Of a DNA stretch of 64,000 nucleotides, positions 1 to 8,354 are shown piece after piece. This DNA comes from Gammaproteobacteria bacterium (GTDB lineage: Bacteria > Pseudomonadota > Gammaproteobacteria > Burkholderiales > Rhodocyclaceae). Each line of letters opens with the position of its first letter. Positions within the stretch are counted from its first letter, which is position 1. The translations under genes and the position numbers were made by a program. The notes under the pieces were generated by a model. That model was not told the origin of the DNA. It did no database searches and saw only the letters and a list, made by a program, of their open reading frames with translations. The DNA lies in assembly GCA_018825305.1 (NCBI GenBank), contig JAHJEO010000016.1, positions 186,001-250,000 on the forward strand, given 5' to 3'.

Positions 1-149
1 ACGTGCTGACGCGGGTCTCGATGATAGGCAACGACCTCGCGCTCGATCCCGGCGTCGGCACCTGCGGCAAGGAAGGGCAGAGCGTGCCGGTCGGCGTGGG
101 GCAGCCGACGCTGAAGATCGACGGGCTGACGGTGGGCGGCACCGGCTGA
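1..149 (+). CDS. 3' end of an unidentified protein (5' end outside window)
   Basis: An open frame enters from the left edge and stops with TGA at 147-149, giving about 48 C-terminal residues. The visible part is rich in Gly, Val and Thr, has one Cys (in GTCGKEG) and ends GLTVGGTG. It resembles beta-rich extracellular or surface proteins, but I do not recognise the family. The stop lies 10 bp before the HDOD gene, so the two may be cotranscribed. Confidence 0.5.
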   Translation, partial: VLTRVSMIGNDLALDPGVGTCGKEGQSVPVGVGQPTLKIDGLTVGGTG

Positions 150-159
150 GGCTGCGGCA

Positions 160-1053
160 ATGAACACGACGCCCCCGGCCACCGCGGTGGCCGCTGCCAG
201 CAATGCCGAATTGCAGATCGAGTCGCGCATGCGGGAGGAGATCCGGGATATCGGCATTCCTCCGCGGCCGGCCATCCTCAGCGAAATCGATGCCGAGATG
301 CGCAAGGATGAACCCGATTTCAAGCACCTCGCCGACATCATCGGCTCCGATGTCGGCCTGGCGGCCAGTGTCATCAAGGTCGCCAACTCGCCTTATTACG
401 GCTTCGGCAAGAAGGTGCGATCGGTCCCGGAAGCCATGCTGGTGCTGGGGCTGAAAGTGATCTTTCGCACCGTCGCCGGTCTGGCGCTGATGAAGCTGTT
501 TCCCCATGTGCCCAGCCTCGAGCGTTTCTGGGATTCGGCCGCGCGTACCGCGCGAGTGTCGGGCTGGCTGGCGCAGCGCCTGCACAGCGGCGTGCGGCCG
601 GAAGACGCCTACACCCTGGGCCTGTTCCGCGACTGCGGCGTGGCCGTGCTGATGATCCCGTTTCCGGAGTATCCGCAGATACTGCAGCAAGCCAACGAAG
701 AGCCGGTGCAGGCATTTACCGCGGTCGAGGACCGGTTGCTGTCGATCAACCATGCAGTCGTCGGCTCCGACCTGGCGGCGGACTGGCTGTTGCCTGACGA
801 GATTACCCAGGCGATTTGCCATCATCACGATACGGCGGCCATAGAGGGCAGTGCTGCCGAGATGCTGCCCGATGCCACCCGGAAGTTGATCGCCGTTTGC
901 CAGGTCGCCGAATACCTTATCCAGAGCACCACCATGCTGAGCCAGACGCACGAGTGGAGCAAGCTTGGCGATGCCTGCATGACGCAACTGGACCTGACGG
1001 CCGACGACATCGCCGCCCTGCAGGCGGATTGCCGCGAGGCCGTGGCCGGATAA
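160..1053 (+). CDS. HDOD domain protein
   Basis: 297 residues. An HDOD domain (a catalytically dead relative of HD phosphohydrolases, common in bacterial signalling) covers about residues 28-220. It begins with the typical IPPRPAILSEI segment, followed by NSPYYGFGKKVRSVPEAMLV and the helix around FRDCGVAVLM. No second output domain such as EAL or GGDEF is attached. HDOD proteins usually act in the cytoplasm as adaptors in c-di-GMP or stress signalling; the specific target cannot be read here. The ATG follows the upstream stop closely and has only a weak ribosome-binding site. A copy of the window's dispersed repeat lies just downstream. Confidence 0.85.
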   Translation: MNTTPPATAVAAASNAELQIESRMREEIRDIGIPPRPAILSEIDAEMRKDEPDFKHLADIIGSDVGLAASVIKVANSPYYGFGKKVRSVPEAMLVLGLKVIFRTVAGLALMKLFPHVPSLERFWDSAARTARVSGWLAQRLHSGVRPEDAYTLGLFRDCGVAVLMIPFPEYPQILQQANEEPVQAFTAVEDRLLSINHAVVGSDLAADWLLPDEITQAICHHHDTAAIEGSAAEMLPDATRKLIAVCQVAEYLIQSTTMLSQTHEWSKLGDACMTQLDLTADDIAALQADCREAVAG

Positions 1054-1086
1054 GGGTGTCGCTGGCAGCTCGCGAACGCCCCGGCG

Positions 1087-1113
1087 ACAAAAAAGTCGGC
1101 GCTGGCGCCACGC
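1087..1113 (+). repeat. dispersed 25-bp repeat, copy 1 (intergenic)
   Basis: A-run followed by GTCGGCGCTGGCG and then CCACGCCG. It lies between the HDOD gene and the membrane sensor gene. Confidence 0.8.
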
Positions 1114-1200
1114 CGCCGCAGCCGCCGGCCGCAGGCGAGACCGGTGCAAGCGACCGGACATGGCCTACAATCCCGGCATGCCCTTGTCTGCCACCGCGCA

Positions 1201-1896
1201 ATGAACGCTCCCGATCCCATCATCGCTCCGGCCGGCTTCCTGGCGCGGTTGCGTGCGGCCGGCGTCGAGCCGGGCGACGGCCCGGAACTGCAGCTGACCA
1301 AGTCGCTGCTGGTGCTGGCCACCGGGCTGGTGACTGCGGCGACCATGGTCTGGGTGGGCATCTACCAGTTGCTGGGCCTGCGGTTTTCGGCGACGCTGCC
1401 CTTCGCCTTCCAGCTGCTGCTGGTCGGCAACATGCTGCTGTATGTCCGCACCCGTAACTTCGAGTTCTTCCGCATCAGCCAGCTGGGCCTGTTCCTGTTC
1501 CTGCCGCTGGTGGCGCAATGGACCGTCGGCAACGTCATCGCGTCCAGCGGCGTGGTGCTGTGGAGTGTGCTGGCCCCGGTCGGCGCGATGCTGTGCATCG
1601 GCGTGCGCCAGTCACTTGGCTGGTTTTTCGCCTGGGTGGTGCTCACGGCGCTGTCCGGCGCCGTCGATTACTACCTTGCGGACCCGGTGTTCGGGCAGCA
1701 TGGGCCGGTGCCGGAGCGGGTCAGCCTGGTGTTCTTTGCGCTCAACTTCATCGCGGTCGTCAGCATCATTTACGCACTGATGTTTTTCGCGGTCGAGCAG
1801 AAACGGCGGATACAGGAAAAGCTCGAACAGTCGCGCCGCGAAATCGAACGGGCGAAGGACGCCGCAGACAAACTCTTCGGCAGCATGCTGCTCTGA
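1201..1896 (+). CDS. membrane sensor module resembling an adenylate cyclase that lacks its cyclase domain
   Basis: 231 residues from the ATG at 1201; an in-frame GTG at 1144 is possible but adds a non-conserved leader. The protein has about six hydrophobic segments (residues 35-200), then a charged coiled coil (EQKRRIQEKLEQSRREIERA) ending in DKLFGSMLL. In class III adenylate/guanylate cyclases of this architecture that segment is followed at once by a proline-rich link and the catalytic domain (VTVLFADIVGFT type). Here the frame stops and the next sequence is the end of an opposite-strand gene. It may be a truncated cyclase or a free-standing membrane sensor. Confidence 0.65.
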   Translation: MNAPDPIIAPAGFLARLRAAGVEPGDGPELQLTKSLLVLATGLVTAATMVWVGIYQLLGLRFSATLPFAFQLLLVGNMLLYVRTRNFEFFRISQLGLFLFLPLVAQWTVGNVIASSGVVLWSVLAPVGAMLCIGVRQSLGWFFAWVVLTALSGAVDYYLADPVFGQHGPVPERVSLVFFALNFIAVVSIIYALMFFAVEQKRRIQEKLEQSRREIERAKDAADKLFGSMLL

Positions 1897-1899
1897 CCT

Positions 1900-2865
1900 T
1901 CAGGCCCGTTCCGGGCTGAGCACCACGCAATTGCGGCCGCCCTGCTTGGCGAGGTAAAGCGCCGCATCGGCCAGCCCGATCAACTGCGCCAGGTCGTCGC
2001 CGAGACGGAAGGGCGCGACCCCGCACGAGAGGGTGACGCTTTCCTCGGTTCCGCCATTGGCCAGGGTGATGCGCAGCTGGCTGACGGTGGCGCGCAGGCG
2101 TTCGGCGATATTCATGCCTTCGTCGATTCCCGCCATCGGCAGCATCACCGCGAATTCCTCGCCGCCGTAGCGCGCCACCAGATCCTGCGGCCGCAGGTCT
2201 TCGGCGATGCTGCGGGCGACGATGCGCAGCACCGAATCGCCGACCAGGTGGCCGTGCTGGTCGTTGAAGCGCTTGAAGTGGTCGATGTCGGCCATCAGCA
2301 GGCACAGCGGCGCGGCGTCGCGCTCGCAGCGCCGCAGCGCTCGCGGGAAAGCCTCGTTCATCCAGCGCCGGTTGTGCAATCCGGTCAGGGCGTCGACGCT
2401 CGCCGCTTCTTCGAACTCAAGGCTGCGCGACTGGGTGGTGACCAGAGTGAGGTTGTCGTGGCGGACGCGGCCGGCGAGGATGGCCAGCAGGTTGCGGGCG
2501 AGGCCGTGGGCGTTCTCGATCATGGCCCAGACCGTTTCATGCGGGATGGCCAGCAGGCTGGTGTCGAGCGCGGCGATGACATGGGCCGACGGCTTCTGGC
2601 CGTCCATCAGCGACATTTCGCCGACACAGTCGCCGCCGCCGAGAACGGTGTGCTCGGGCAGGTTGCGGTCGCCGAGGTAAACGCGCAATTCGCCGCTGAG
2701 GACGAGGAACAGCGTGTCGTTGGCGACATTCGGCGCCAGCAGCGTCTCGCCGGCGGCGAGGCTGCGGCGCGAGCAATGTTCGAGCAGGTGCTCGACCGAT
2801 TCCAGGGCCGTCTGGCGGAACAGGCGGCCGCCGGCGATCTGCCGGCGTTCGTCGTCATTCAGCAT
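1900..2865 (-). CDS. diguanylate cyclase with N-terminal cyclic-nucleotide-binding domain
   Basis: 321 residues. The start at 2865 (MLNDDERRQI) has a GGAG ribosome-binding site; the frame extends further upstream without one. Residues about 10-130 form a cNMP-binding/Crp-type sensor domain (LAAGETLLAPN, GGGDCVGEMSLMDG). Residues about 150-315 are a GGDEF domain with an intact GGEEF active site. An RPQD sequence five residues before it matches the RxxD inhibitory I-site. It should make c-di-GMP from GTP in the cytoplasm, tuned by a bound ligand and by product inhibition. It is convergent with the truncated sensor gene, only 3 bp between the stops. Confidence 0.92.
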   Translation of the reverse strand: MLNDDERRQIAGGRLFRQTALESVEHLLEHCSRRSLAAGETLLAPNVANDTLFLVLSGELRVYLGDRNLPEHTVLGGGDCVGEMSLMDGQKPSAHVIAALDTSLLAIPHETVWAMIENAHGLARNLLAILAGRVRHDNLTLVTTQSRSLEFEEAASVDALTGLHNRRWMNEAFPRALRRCERDAAPLCLLMADIDHFKRFNDQHGHLVGDSVLRIVARSIAEDLRPQDLVARYGGEEFAVMLPMAGIDEGMNIAERLRATVSQLRITLANGGTEESVTLSCGVAPFRLGDDLAQLIGLADAALYLAKQGGRNCVVLSPERA

Positions 2866-2965
2866 GCATGTCTCCGGTGGCTGTGCGGGGATCGGGTATC
2901 CTTGGCCTTGTTCCAGCCGCACGCCAGTTTAGCGCCAACCCCACCCGGATCTGCAAGGAATCACG

Positions 2966-4123
2966 ATGCCCCACAACGAAGACATCAGCATGGCCCTGTT
3001 CTGCGATTTCGAGAATGTCGCTCTGGGAGTCCGCGACGCCAACTACGACAAGTTCGACATCAAGCCGGTGCTCGAGCGGCTGCTGCTCAAGGGCAGCATC
3101 GTGGTGAAGAAGGCCTACTGCGACTGGGACCGCTACAAGAGCTTCAAGGCCGGCATGCACGAGGCCAACTTTGAGCTGATCGAGATTCCCCACGTGCGCC
3201 AGTCGGGCAAGAACTCGGCCGACATCCGCATGGTGGTCGATGCCCTCGACCTCTGCTACACCAAGTCGCACGTCGATACCTTCGTCATCATCAGCGGCGA
3301 TTCCGACTTCTCGCCGCTGGTGTCCAAGTTGCGCGAGAACGCCAAACGGGTGATCGGCGTCGGCGTCAAACAGTCGACCTCCGACCTGCTGATCGCCAAC
3401 TGCGACGAGTTCATCTACTACGACGACCTGGTGCGCGAACGCGAGTCGCGCCGTGGCGGTGGCCGCCGCGATGCCCGCGATGCGCAACCCAAGCGCTCGC
3501 CCGAGGAGGAAAAGGCGCGCCGCGATGAGGCGGATGCGCGCCGCGGCAAAGGCCTCGGCCTGGCGGCGGAGACGCTGGAAGCCCTGCTCGAGGATCGAGC
3601 CGACGACGAGCGCGTCTGGGCCTCGGTGCTGAAGGAGGCGCTGAAGCGGCGCAACCCCGGCTTCAACGAGTCCTATTTCGGCTTCAAGACCTTCGGTGGC
3701 CTGCTCGAGGAGGCGCACAAGCGCGGCCTGCTCGAGTTTGGCCGCGACGAGAAATCCGGCGCCTTCGTCAAGCGTCGCGCGGCGATGCAGGTTGCCGCGC
3801 CACAAGGGGACTTGCCGCGCGCCGTCCCGCCAGCGCCGAGTTTTCCGGCGGAGCCCGCGGCCGCTGCGACCGATGCCGAGCCGTCCCTCGTGCCGGCCGC
3901 TGACGCGGCGCCAAAACCGGCACCCGCGTCGCGGCGCCGCTCGCGCGGCAAGAAGGCGGAAGCCGCCGCTGCTCCCGCAGCGATGGCGGCAGTCGAGACT
4001 GCTCCGGTTGCAGTGGCCAAACCCGCCGCCAAGGCGAAGGCGGCCGCCAAGCGCCCCGCCAAGCCGCGCGCCCCGCGCGCCACCAGGCCGAAGAAGACCG
4101 CCGCCGCCAAGGATGGGACCTAG
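2966..4123 (+). CDS. NYN domain / LOTUS-like putative RNase with basic tail
   Basis: 385 residues. Residues 8-155 form a NYN (LabA-like, PIN-fold) domain with the acidic residues expected of a metal-dependent RNase: D14 in CDFENV, D86 in NSADIRM, D112 and D114 in SGDSDFSPL. Residues about 195-270 look like an OST-HTH/LOTUS RNA-binding domain (ETLEALLED, RNPGFNESYFGFKTFGGLLEEA, GLLEF). The last 100 residues are Ala/Pro/Lys-rich, like histone H1 tails, and probably bind nucleic acid. A copy of the dispersed repeat (3821-3844) supplies VPPAPSFP at the junction between the folded part and the tail. AAGGAA precedes the ATG. The RNA target is unknown. Confidence 0.88.
   Translation: MPHNEDISMALFCDFENVALGVRDANYDKFDIKPVLERLLLKGSIVVKKAYCDWDRYKSFKAGMHEANFELIEIPHVRQSGKNSADIRMVVDALDLCYTKSHVDTFVIISGDSDFSPLVSKLRENAKRVIGVGVKQSTSDLLIANCDEFIYYDDLVRERESRRGGGRRDARDAQPKRSPEEEKARRDEADARRGKGLGLAAETLEALLEDRADDERVWASVLKEALKRRNPGFNESYFGFKTFGGLLEEAHKRGLLEFGRDEKSGAFVKRRAAMQVAAPQGDLPRAVPPAPSFPAEPAAAATDAEPSLVPAADAAPKPAPASRRRSRGKKAEAAAAPAAMAAVETAPVAVAKPAAKAKAAAKRPAKPRAPRATRPKKTAAAKDGT
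3821..3844 (-). repeat. dispersed 25-bp repeat, copy 2 (inside NYN gene)
   Basis: GCCGTCCCGCCAGCGCCGAG then TTTT. One base differs from the consensus (GAG for GAC). Read in frame as VPPAPSF. Confidence 0.75.
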
Positions 4124-4174
4124 CCGATCCGGTAAAATGGCTGGCTCTTTCACGAATCCAGGCAGCAGCAGGTT

Positions 4175-5242
4175 ATGAAGCACATCGTCGACGACGTCCG
4201 CATCAAGGAGATCAAGGAACTCTCCCCGCCCGCCCACATCCTGCGCGAGTTTCCCGCCAGCGAGCCGGCGGCGGCGGCGACCTTTGAAGCGCGCCAGGAC
4301 ATCCACCGCATCCTCCACGGTTCCGACGACCGCCTGCTGGTGGTGATCGGCCCCTGTTCCATTCACGATTACGACGCGGCGATCGAATATGCGCGCCGCC
4401 TCAAGGCCGAGCGCGAGCGTCTGGCCGCCGACCTGCAGATCGTGATGCGCGTTTATTTCGAGAAGCCGCGCACCACCGTCGGCTGGAAGGGTCTCATCAA
4501 CGACCCGCGCCTCGACGGCAGCTACAAGATCAACGAGGGCCTGCGCCTGGCGCGGAAGCTCCTGTGGGAAGTCAACGAGCTTGGCCTGCCCTGCGCCACC
4601 GAGTTCCTCGACACCATCACGCCGCAATACACGGCCGACCTCATCAGCTGGGGCGCCATCGGCGCCCGCACCACCGAATCGCAGGTGCACCGCGAGCTGG
4701 CCTCGGGCCTGTCGTGCCCCGTCGGCTTCAAGAACGGCACCGACGGCAACATCCGCATCGCGGTCGATGCCATCAAGGCCGCGGCCGCGCCGCATCACTT
4801 CCTTTCGGTCACCAAGGCCGGACATTCGGCCATCGTCTCGACCAACGGCAACGAGGACTGTCACGTCATCCTGCGCGGCGGCAAGAAGCCCAACTACGAT
4901 GCGGCCAGCGTTGATGCCGCCTGCACCGACCTCGGCAAATCTGGCCTGGCGGCGCGCGTCATGGTTGATTTCTCGCACGCCAACAGCAGCAAGCAGTTCA
5001 AGCTGCAGCTCGAGGTGGCGCGCGACGTCGCCCGCCAGCTGGCCGGCGGCGAGGACCGCATCTTCGGCGTGATGGTCGAGTCGCACCTGAAGGAAGGGCG
5101 GCAGGACCTCAAGCCCGGCCTCGCCCTCGACCACGGCATGTCGATTACCGATGCCTGCCTCGGCTGGGAAGACAGCGTCATGGCGCTGGAAATCCTCGCC
5201 GAAGCCGTGCGGGCGCGGCGGCTGGCGCTGGCCGAGAAGTAA
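4175..5242 (+). CDS. aroG: 3-deoxy-7-phosphoheptulonate (DAHP) synthase, class I
   Basis: 355 residues, the normal length for AroF/G/H-type enzymes. It condenses phosphoenolpyruvate and erythrose 4-phosphate, the first step of the shikimate pathway for aromatic amino acids. The family is clear from VIGPCSIHDY (metal-ligand Cys61), the Lys/Arg-rich RVYFEKPRTTVGWKGLINDP, GARTTESQVHRELASGL, VGFKNGTDG and SHANSSKQ. Which of the AroF/G/H feedback types it is cannot be decided by eye. A TAAAAT at 4132-4137 could be a -10 element but has no clear -35. Confidence 0.95.
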   Translation: MKHIVDDVRIKEIKELSPPAHILREFPASEPAAAATFEARQDIHRILHGSDDRLLVVIGPCSIHDYDAAIEYARRLKAERERLAADLQIVMRVYFEKPRTTVGWKGLINDPRLDGSYKINEGLRLARKLLWEVNELGLPCATEFLDTITPQYTADLISWGAIGARTTESQVHRELASGLSCPVGFKNGTDGNIRIAVDAIKAAAAPHHFLSVTKAGHSAIVSTNGNEDCHVILRGGKKPNYDAASVDAACTDLGKSGLAARVMVDFSHANSSKQFKLQLEVARDVARQLAGGEDRIFGVMVESHLKEGRQDLKPGLALDHGMSITDACLGWEDSVMALEILAEAVRARRLALAEK

Positions 5243-5255
5243 GCCGCCCAAGCGA

Positions 5256-6752
5256 GTGAAGGCCCGGCGGCTCTTTCTCGTCCTTTTTCCGCTCACGCTC
5301 GGCTTCCGCCTCTGGCTGGGCTGGGCGATGCCCATCACCGGCGACGAGGCCTATTTCGTCGACTGGGGGCGCCACCCCGACTGGGGTTTCTACGATCACC
5401 CGCCCATGGTGGGGTGGTGGCTGGCGGCGCAGTTGCTTGCGGGCGACGCGCAGGTCTGGTTGCGGCTGTCGGCGATCCTGCAACCGGCATTGCTGGCGCT
5501 GGCCTGCGCATGGATGCTGCCGCGGCTGGCTCCCGGTGTCACGGCCGAACGCGCCTGGTGGGCGGCGCTGCTGGTGCTGCTGGCACCGGTCAATGTCTGG
5601 AACGTCTTCGTCACCACCGATACGCCGCTGATCTACTTCAGCCTATTGGCGGCGCTGGCATGGCTGCGCGCCACGCAGGACGACCATCGCGGCTGGTACG
5701 TCGTCGCCGGCATCATGCTGGTGGGTGCTGTACTGTCGAAATACTTCGCTGCACTGCTCGGCTTCGCCTTGCTGGTTCACGCCCTGACCCTGCGCCGCAA
5801 GGGCGCCTTTGCCGGCCTTGCCATCGCCTATGCCTGCACCCTGCCGGCGCTGGCGCTGATGGCCTGGTGGAACGCCGGCCACTGCTGGGTCAATGTGATG
5901 TTCAATTTCGTCAATCGCAACGAAGGCGCCGGCCTTAATGCCATGACGCCGCTGCTCTACGCCGCCACGCTGCTCTATGTCGTGAGCCCGCCTGCGCTGT
6001 GGCTGTGGTGGAAGTCGCGCGACCTGCGCGGCGAGGACGGCGGTCTGTGGCTGCTCGCCGCCGTACCCTTCGCCCTGTTCGCCCTGCTGTCGCTGGCCAA
6101 GACCGTCGGCCTGCACTGGTTGCTCGGTTTCGTGCCGCTGGTGCTGCTGTGGCTGGCGCTGCGGCTGCCGCAGGCGACGCTGAATAAGCTCGGCAATTTC
6201 TTCATCGGCTTTGCCGCGCTGCACGTTGCGATCATCGCTGCCGTCGCCCTGGCGCCGATGGAAAGCTGGAAGCGCACCCAGCTCTACGACGGCATTGTCC
6301 TGACCTTCGAGGCGGAACGGCTGGTCGAACGACTGCAGCCCTTCGCCGCCGACTACGCCTTCGCCAGCGACGGCTATTCCAACGCGGCGACGCTTTCGTA
6401 TCGTTCGCCGCAGCGTTTCATGGTTTTCGGCGAAGGCGGCTACCACGCGCGGCAGGACGATTTTGTCACCGACTGGCGCGAACACGACGGCCGCAACATC
6501 CTGATCCTGACCAAGCGCCGTCCCGCCAGCGCCGACTTTTCCAAATACTTCCACGAAGTCGAATTCAAGGCGATCGAGTTGCGCGGCGTCACCTTCACTG
6601 CCGTCCTCGGCCGCGGCTTCAACTACGCGGCCTATCGCGAAGACGTGCTGGCCCGGGTGAAGAGCCGTTACTATGCGCTACCCGCATGGCTGCCGCAGCG
6701 TGGCTGCCAGTTCTGCGACCGCCATTTCCCGGATACCGCATGCACCCGCTGA
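5256..6752 (+). CDS. GT39-family membrane glycosyltransferase (ArnT/PMT-like)
   Basis: About 498 residues from a GTG 13 bp after aroG. The first transmembrane helix follows directly, and an upstream in-frame ATG lies inside aroG. It has about ten membrane segments. The first periplasmic loop carries the catalytic acidic pair (GDEAYFVDW, D30-E31) and a DHPP motif at 47-50, typical of polyprenyl-phosphate-sugar-dependent GT-C enzymes. Such enzymes move a sugar from undecaprenyl phosphate to lipid A, protein or another envelope acceptor; the acceptor is unknown. The next gene is a UbiA prenyltransferase, which would fit supply of a polyprenyl-linked pentose. A repeat copy near the C-terminus encodes RPASADFS. 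Confidence 0.85.
   Translation: MKARRLFLVLFPLTLGFRLWLGWAMPITGDEAYFVDWGRHPDWGFYDHPPMVGWWLAAQLLAGDAQVWLRLSAILQPALLALACAWMLPRLAPGVTAERAWWAALLVLLAPVNVWNVFVTTDTPLIYFSLLAALAWLRATQDDHRGWYVVAGIMLVGAVLSKYFAALLGFALLVHALTLRRKGAFAGLAIAYACTLPALALMAWWNAGHCWVNVMFNFVNRNEGAGLNAMTPLLYAATLLYVVSPPALWLWWKSRDLRGEDGGLWLLAAVPFALFALLSLAKTVGLHWLLGFVPLVLLWLALRLPQATLNKLGNFFIGFAALHVAIIAAVALAPMESWKRTQLYDGIVLTFEAERLVERLQPFAADYAFASDGYSNAATLSYRSPQRFMVFGEGGYHARQDDFVTDWREHDGRNILILTKRRPASADFSKYFHEVEFKAIELRGVTFTAVLGRGFNYAAYREDVLARVKSRYYALPAWLPQRGCQFCDRHFPDTACTR
6517..6540 (-). repeat. dispersed 25-bp repeat, copy 3 (inside GT39 gene)
   Basis: GCCGTCCCGCCAGCGCCGAC followed by TTTT, a perfect match to the consensus, in the periplasmic C-terminal part of the gene. 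Confidence 0.9.
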
Positions 6753-7606
6753 TCAAGTTGCTCAGGCCGCACCAGTGGATCAAGAACGGCTTCGTCTTCG
6801 TCGGCCTGCTGTTCGGCCATGCCTGGCATGATCCGGCGAAGGTGACGATGGCACTGGCTGCCTTCGCCGCCTTCTGTCTGCTGGCTTCCGCCGTGTATGT
6901 GATGAACGACCTCGCTGATCGCGAGCAGGACCGGCTGCATCCGGACAAGCGCCACCGTCCGCTCGCCAGCGGCACGGTGGGTACCGTTGCCGCCATCGCG
7001 CTCGGCATCGCCTGCCTGCTCGGCGGGCTGGCGCTGGCCTTCACCGTCGCCGGCGGTGCGCCGTGGATATTCCTCGCCTACCTGCTGCTCAACGCCGCCT
7101 ACAGCGCCAGCCTCAAGCACGTGGTGATCCTCGACGTCTTCCTCATCGCCGCCGGCTTCATGCTGCGGTTGCTGGCTGGCACGCTGGGGATCGGCATCGC
7201 ACCGTCGCAATGGCTGCTGCTGTGCGGCCTGATGCTGACGCTGTTCCTCGGTTTCGCCAAGCGCCGCGCCGAGCTGGGTGCCCTGATGGAGCAGAGTGCC
7301 GGCCACCGGCGCGTGCTGGAGCATTACTCGGCGCCCATGCTCGACCAGTTTCTGAGCATGACCGCCATGGGCACGGTGGTCACCTACGGCCTCTACACCG
7401 TCAGCGCCGAGACGGTGGCATTGCACGGCACCGCCAACCTGATGTTGACCGTGCCCTTCGTCCTCTACGGCATGCTGCGCTATCTCTATCGCCTGCACCG
7501 CCAGGGCGGCGGTGGCGACCCGGCGCGCGAACTGTTCCGCGACAGCCACCTGCTGGCGGCCTTCTTCGGCTGGCTGGGCACCGTTTTGGCGGTATTGGCC
7601 CGCTGA
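6740..7606 (+). CDS. UbiA-family prenyltransferase, decaprenyl-phosphate phosphoribosyltransferase type
   Basis: 288 residues, starting at an ATG that overlaps the end of the GT39 gene by 13 bp. The N-terminus LLRPHQWIKNGFVFVGLLFG and the first Asp-rich motif NDLADREQDRLHPDKRHRPLASG are those of UbiA enzymes of the DPPR synthase (UbiA-like Rv3806c) group. About eight membrane helices follow, with the second conserved loop near FAKRRAELGAL. The likely reaction is transfer of 5-phosphoribose from PRPP to a polyprenyl phosphate. Linkage to a GT39 enzyme suggests an envelope sugar-modification pair, inferred only from adjacency. Confidence 0.85.
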   Translation: MHPLIKLLRPHQWIKNGFVFVGLLFGHAWHDPAKVTMALAAFAAFCLLASAVYVMNDLADREQDRLHPDKRHRPLASGTVGTVAAIALGIACLLGGLALAFTVAGGAPWIFLAYLLLNAAYSASLKHVVILDVFLIAAGFMLRLLAGTLGIGIAPSQWLLLCGLMLTLFLGFAKRRAELGALMEQSAGHRRVLEHYSAPMLDQFLSMTAMGTVVTYGLYTVSAETVALHGTANLMLTVPFVLYGMLRYLYRLHRQGGGGDPARELFRDSHLLAAFFGWLGTVLAVLAR

Positions 7607-7619
7607 GCGGGCAGGGGAC

Positions 7620-7625
7620 TATAAT
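7620..7625 (+). promoter_or_regulatory. possible -10 element (TATAAT)
   Basis: A perfect TATAAT 29 bp before the ATG of the cyclic-nucleotide-binding gene. A TTGGCC about 19 bp upstream is the only weak -35 candidate. A GGAG lies between the promoter and the gene. Confidence 0.45.
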
Positions 7626-7653
7626 GGCCGCCGAGGAGACTTAGTCAACCGTC

Positions 7654-8190
7654 ATGGCGCAGGGCGATCCCGATCACTTTCCCAAGCTCGAGCATCTCGG
7701 CGACGCCGTTCAATATGTCGAGCTGATCCACGAGATCATCCAGCACATCGACCTCTTCGACGACTTCGACGAAGACGAGTTGGCGCACTTCGCCGCCTAC
7801 ATGGAGTGCTACCGCGCCCCGGCAGGGACAGAGATCATCCGCGAGGGTGACCCCGGCGATTTCATGCTGATGATCATCGAGGGTACCGTCGAGATCATGC
7901 GCAAGGACACCACCGGCGTGCCGGCGCGCATCGGCAACGCCGGGCCGGGCAAGACGCTGGGCGAGATGTCGCTGATCGACGGCGAGCCGCGTTTCGCCAG
8001 TTGCATCGCCACTTCCGAGCTAGTCTTCGCCGTGCTCGACCGCGCCCGCCTCACCCACCTCATCGCCGACGAACCCAGGATCGGCGTCAAGATCCTCATG
8101 GAACTGCTGATGCTGCTGAACCAGCGCTTGCGCGTTGTCAGCAAACAGCTGATGCAGTGCCTGGAGAAGCGTCTCCCGAGAATCAGTTGA
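7654..8190 (+). CDS. stand-alone cyclic-nucleotide-binding domain protein
   Basis: 178 residues. A single cNMP-binding/Crp-like sensor domain spans about residues 30-150: IDLFDDFDEDELAHFA, REGDPGDFMLMIIEGTVEIM, GPGKTLGEMSLIDGEPRFASC. A C-terminal helix follows (ILMELLMLLNQRLRVVSKQL). There is no DNA-binding helix-turn-helix, so it is not a Crp/FNR regulator by itself. Such proteins act as soluble ligand sensors that bind a partner. The last codons are part of a long perfect inverted repeat (8170-8203). Confidence 0.85.
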   Translation: MAQGDPDHFPKLEHLGDAVQYVELIHEIIQHIDLFDDFDEDELAHFAAYMECYRAPAGTEIIREGDPGDFMLMIIEGTVEIMRKDTTGVPARIGNAGPGKTLGEMSLIDGEPRFASCIATSELVFAVLDRARLTHLIADEPRIGVKILMELLMLLNQRLRVVSKQLMQCLEKRLPRIS

Positions 8191-8203
8191 TTCTCGGGAG
8201 ACG
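8170..8203. repeat. 16-bp perfect inverted repeat across the stop codon
   Basis: CGTCTCCCGAGAATCA, then GT, then its exact reverse complement. The TGA stop of the upstream gene begins the right arm. No T-run follows, so it is not a standard intrinsic terminator, but it would fold very stably in the mRNA. A second, smaller inverted repeat (CCCCTCC/GGAGGGG) follows at 8222-8241. Confidence 0.8.
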
Positions 8204-8295
8204 CGGCCCGACCTCCCCCAGCCCCTCCTTCCCGGGAGGGGAGACTTGCGGCTCGCTGGGCTCGATTGTTACGGGGGGCTTCGATCGGGGTGCGT

Positions 8296-8340
8296 CGTGG
8301 TTTGCACCCGCCGTGGTTTGCACCCGCCGTGGTTTGCACC
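8296..8340. repeat. 16-bp tandem repeat, 2.8 units
   Basis: The unit CGTGGTTTGCACCCGC is repeated twice exactly and then as a partial third copy. It lies between two converging genes (stops at 8190 and 8355). I see no gene in 8204-8354. Confidence 0.85.
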
Positions 8341-8354
8341 TTGAGCGCCGTGCC

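Noticed and set aside
2855-5338. Long open frame (827 codons) on the minus strand
   Set aside because: It runs antisense through the NYN and aroG genes, both of which have clear families. High G+C DNA gives long antisense frames, and its translation shows no domain.
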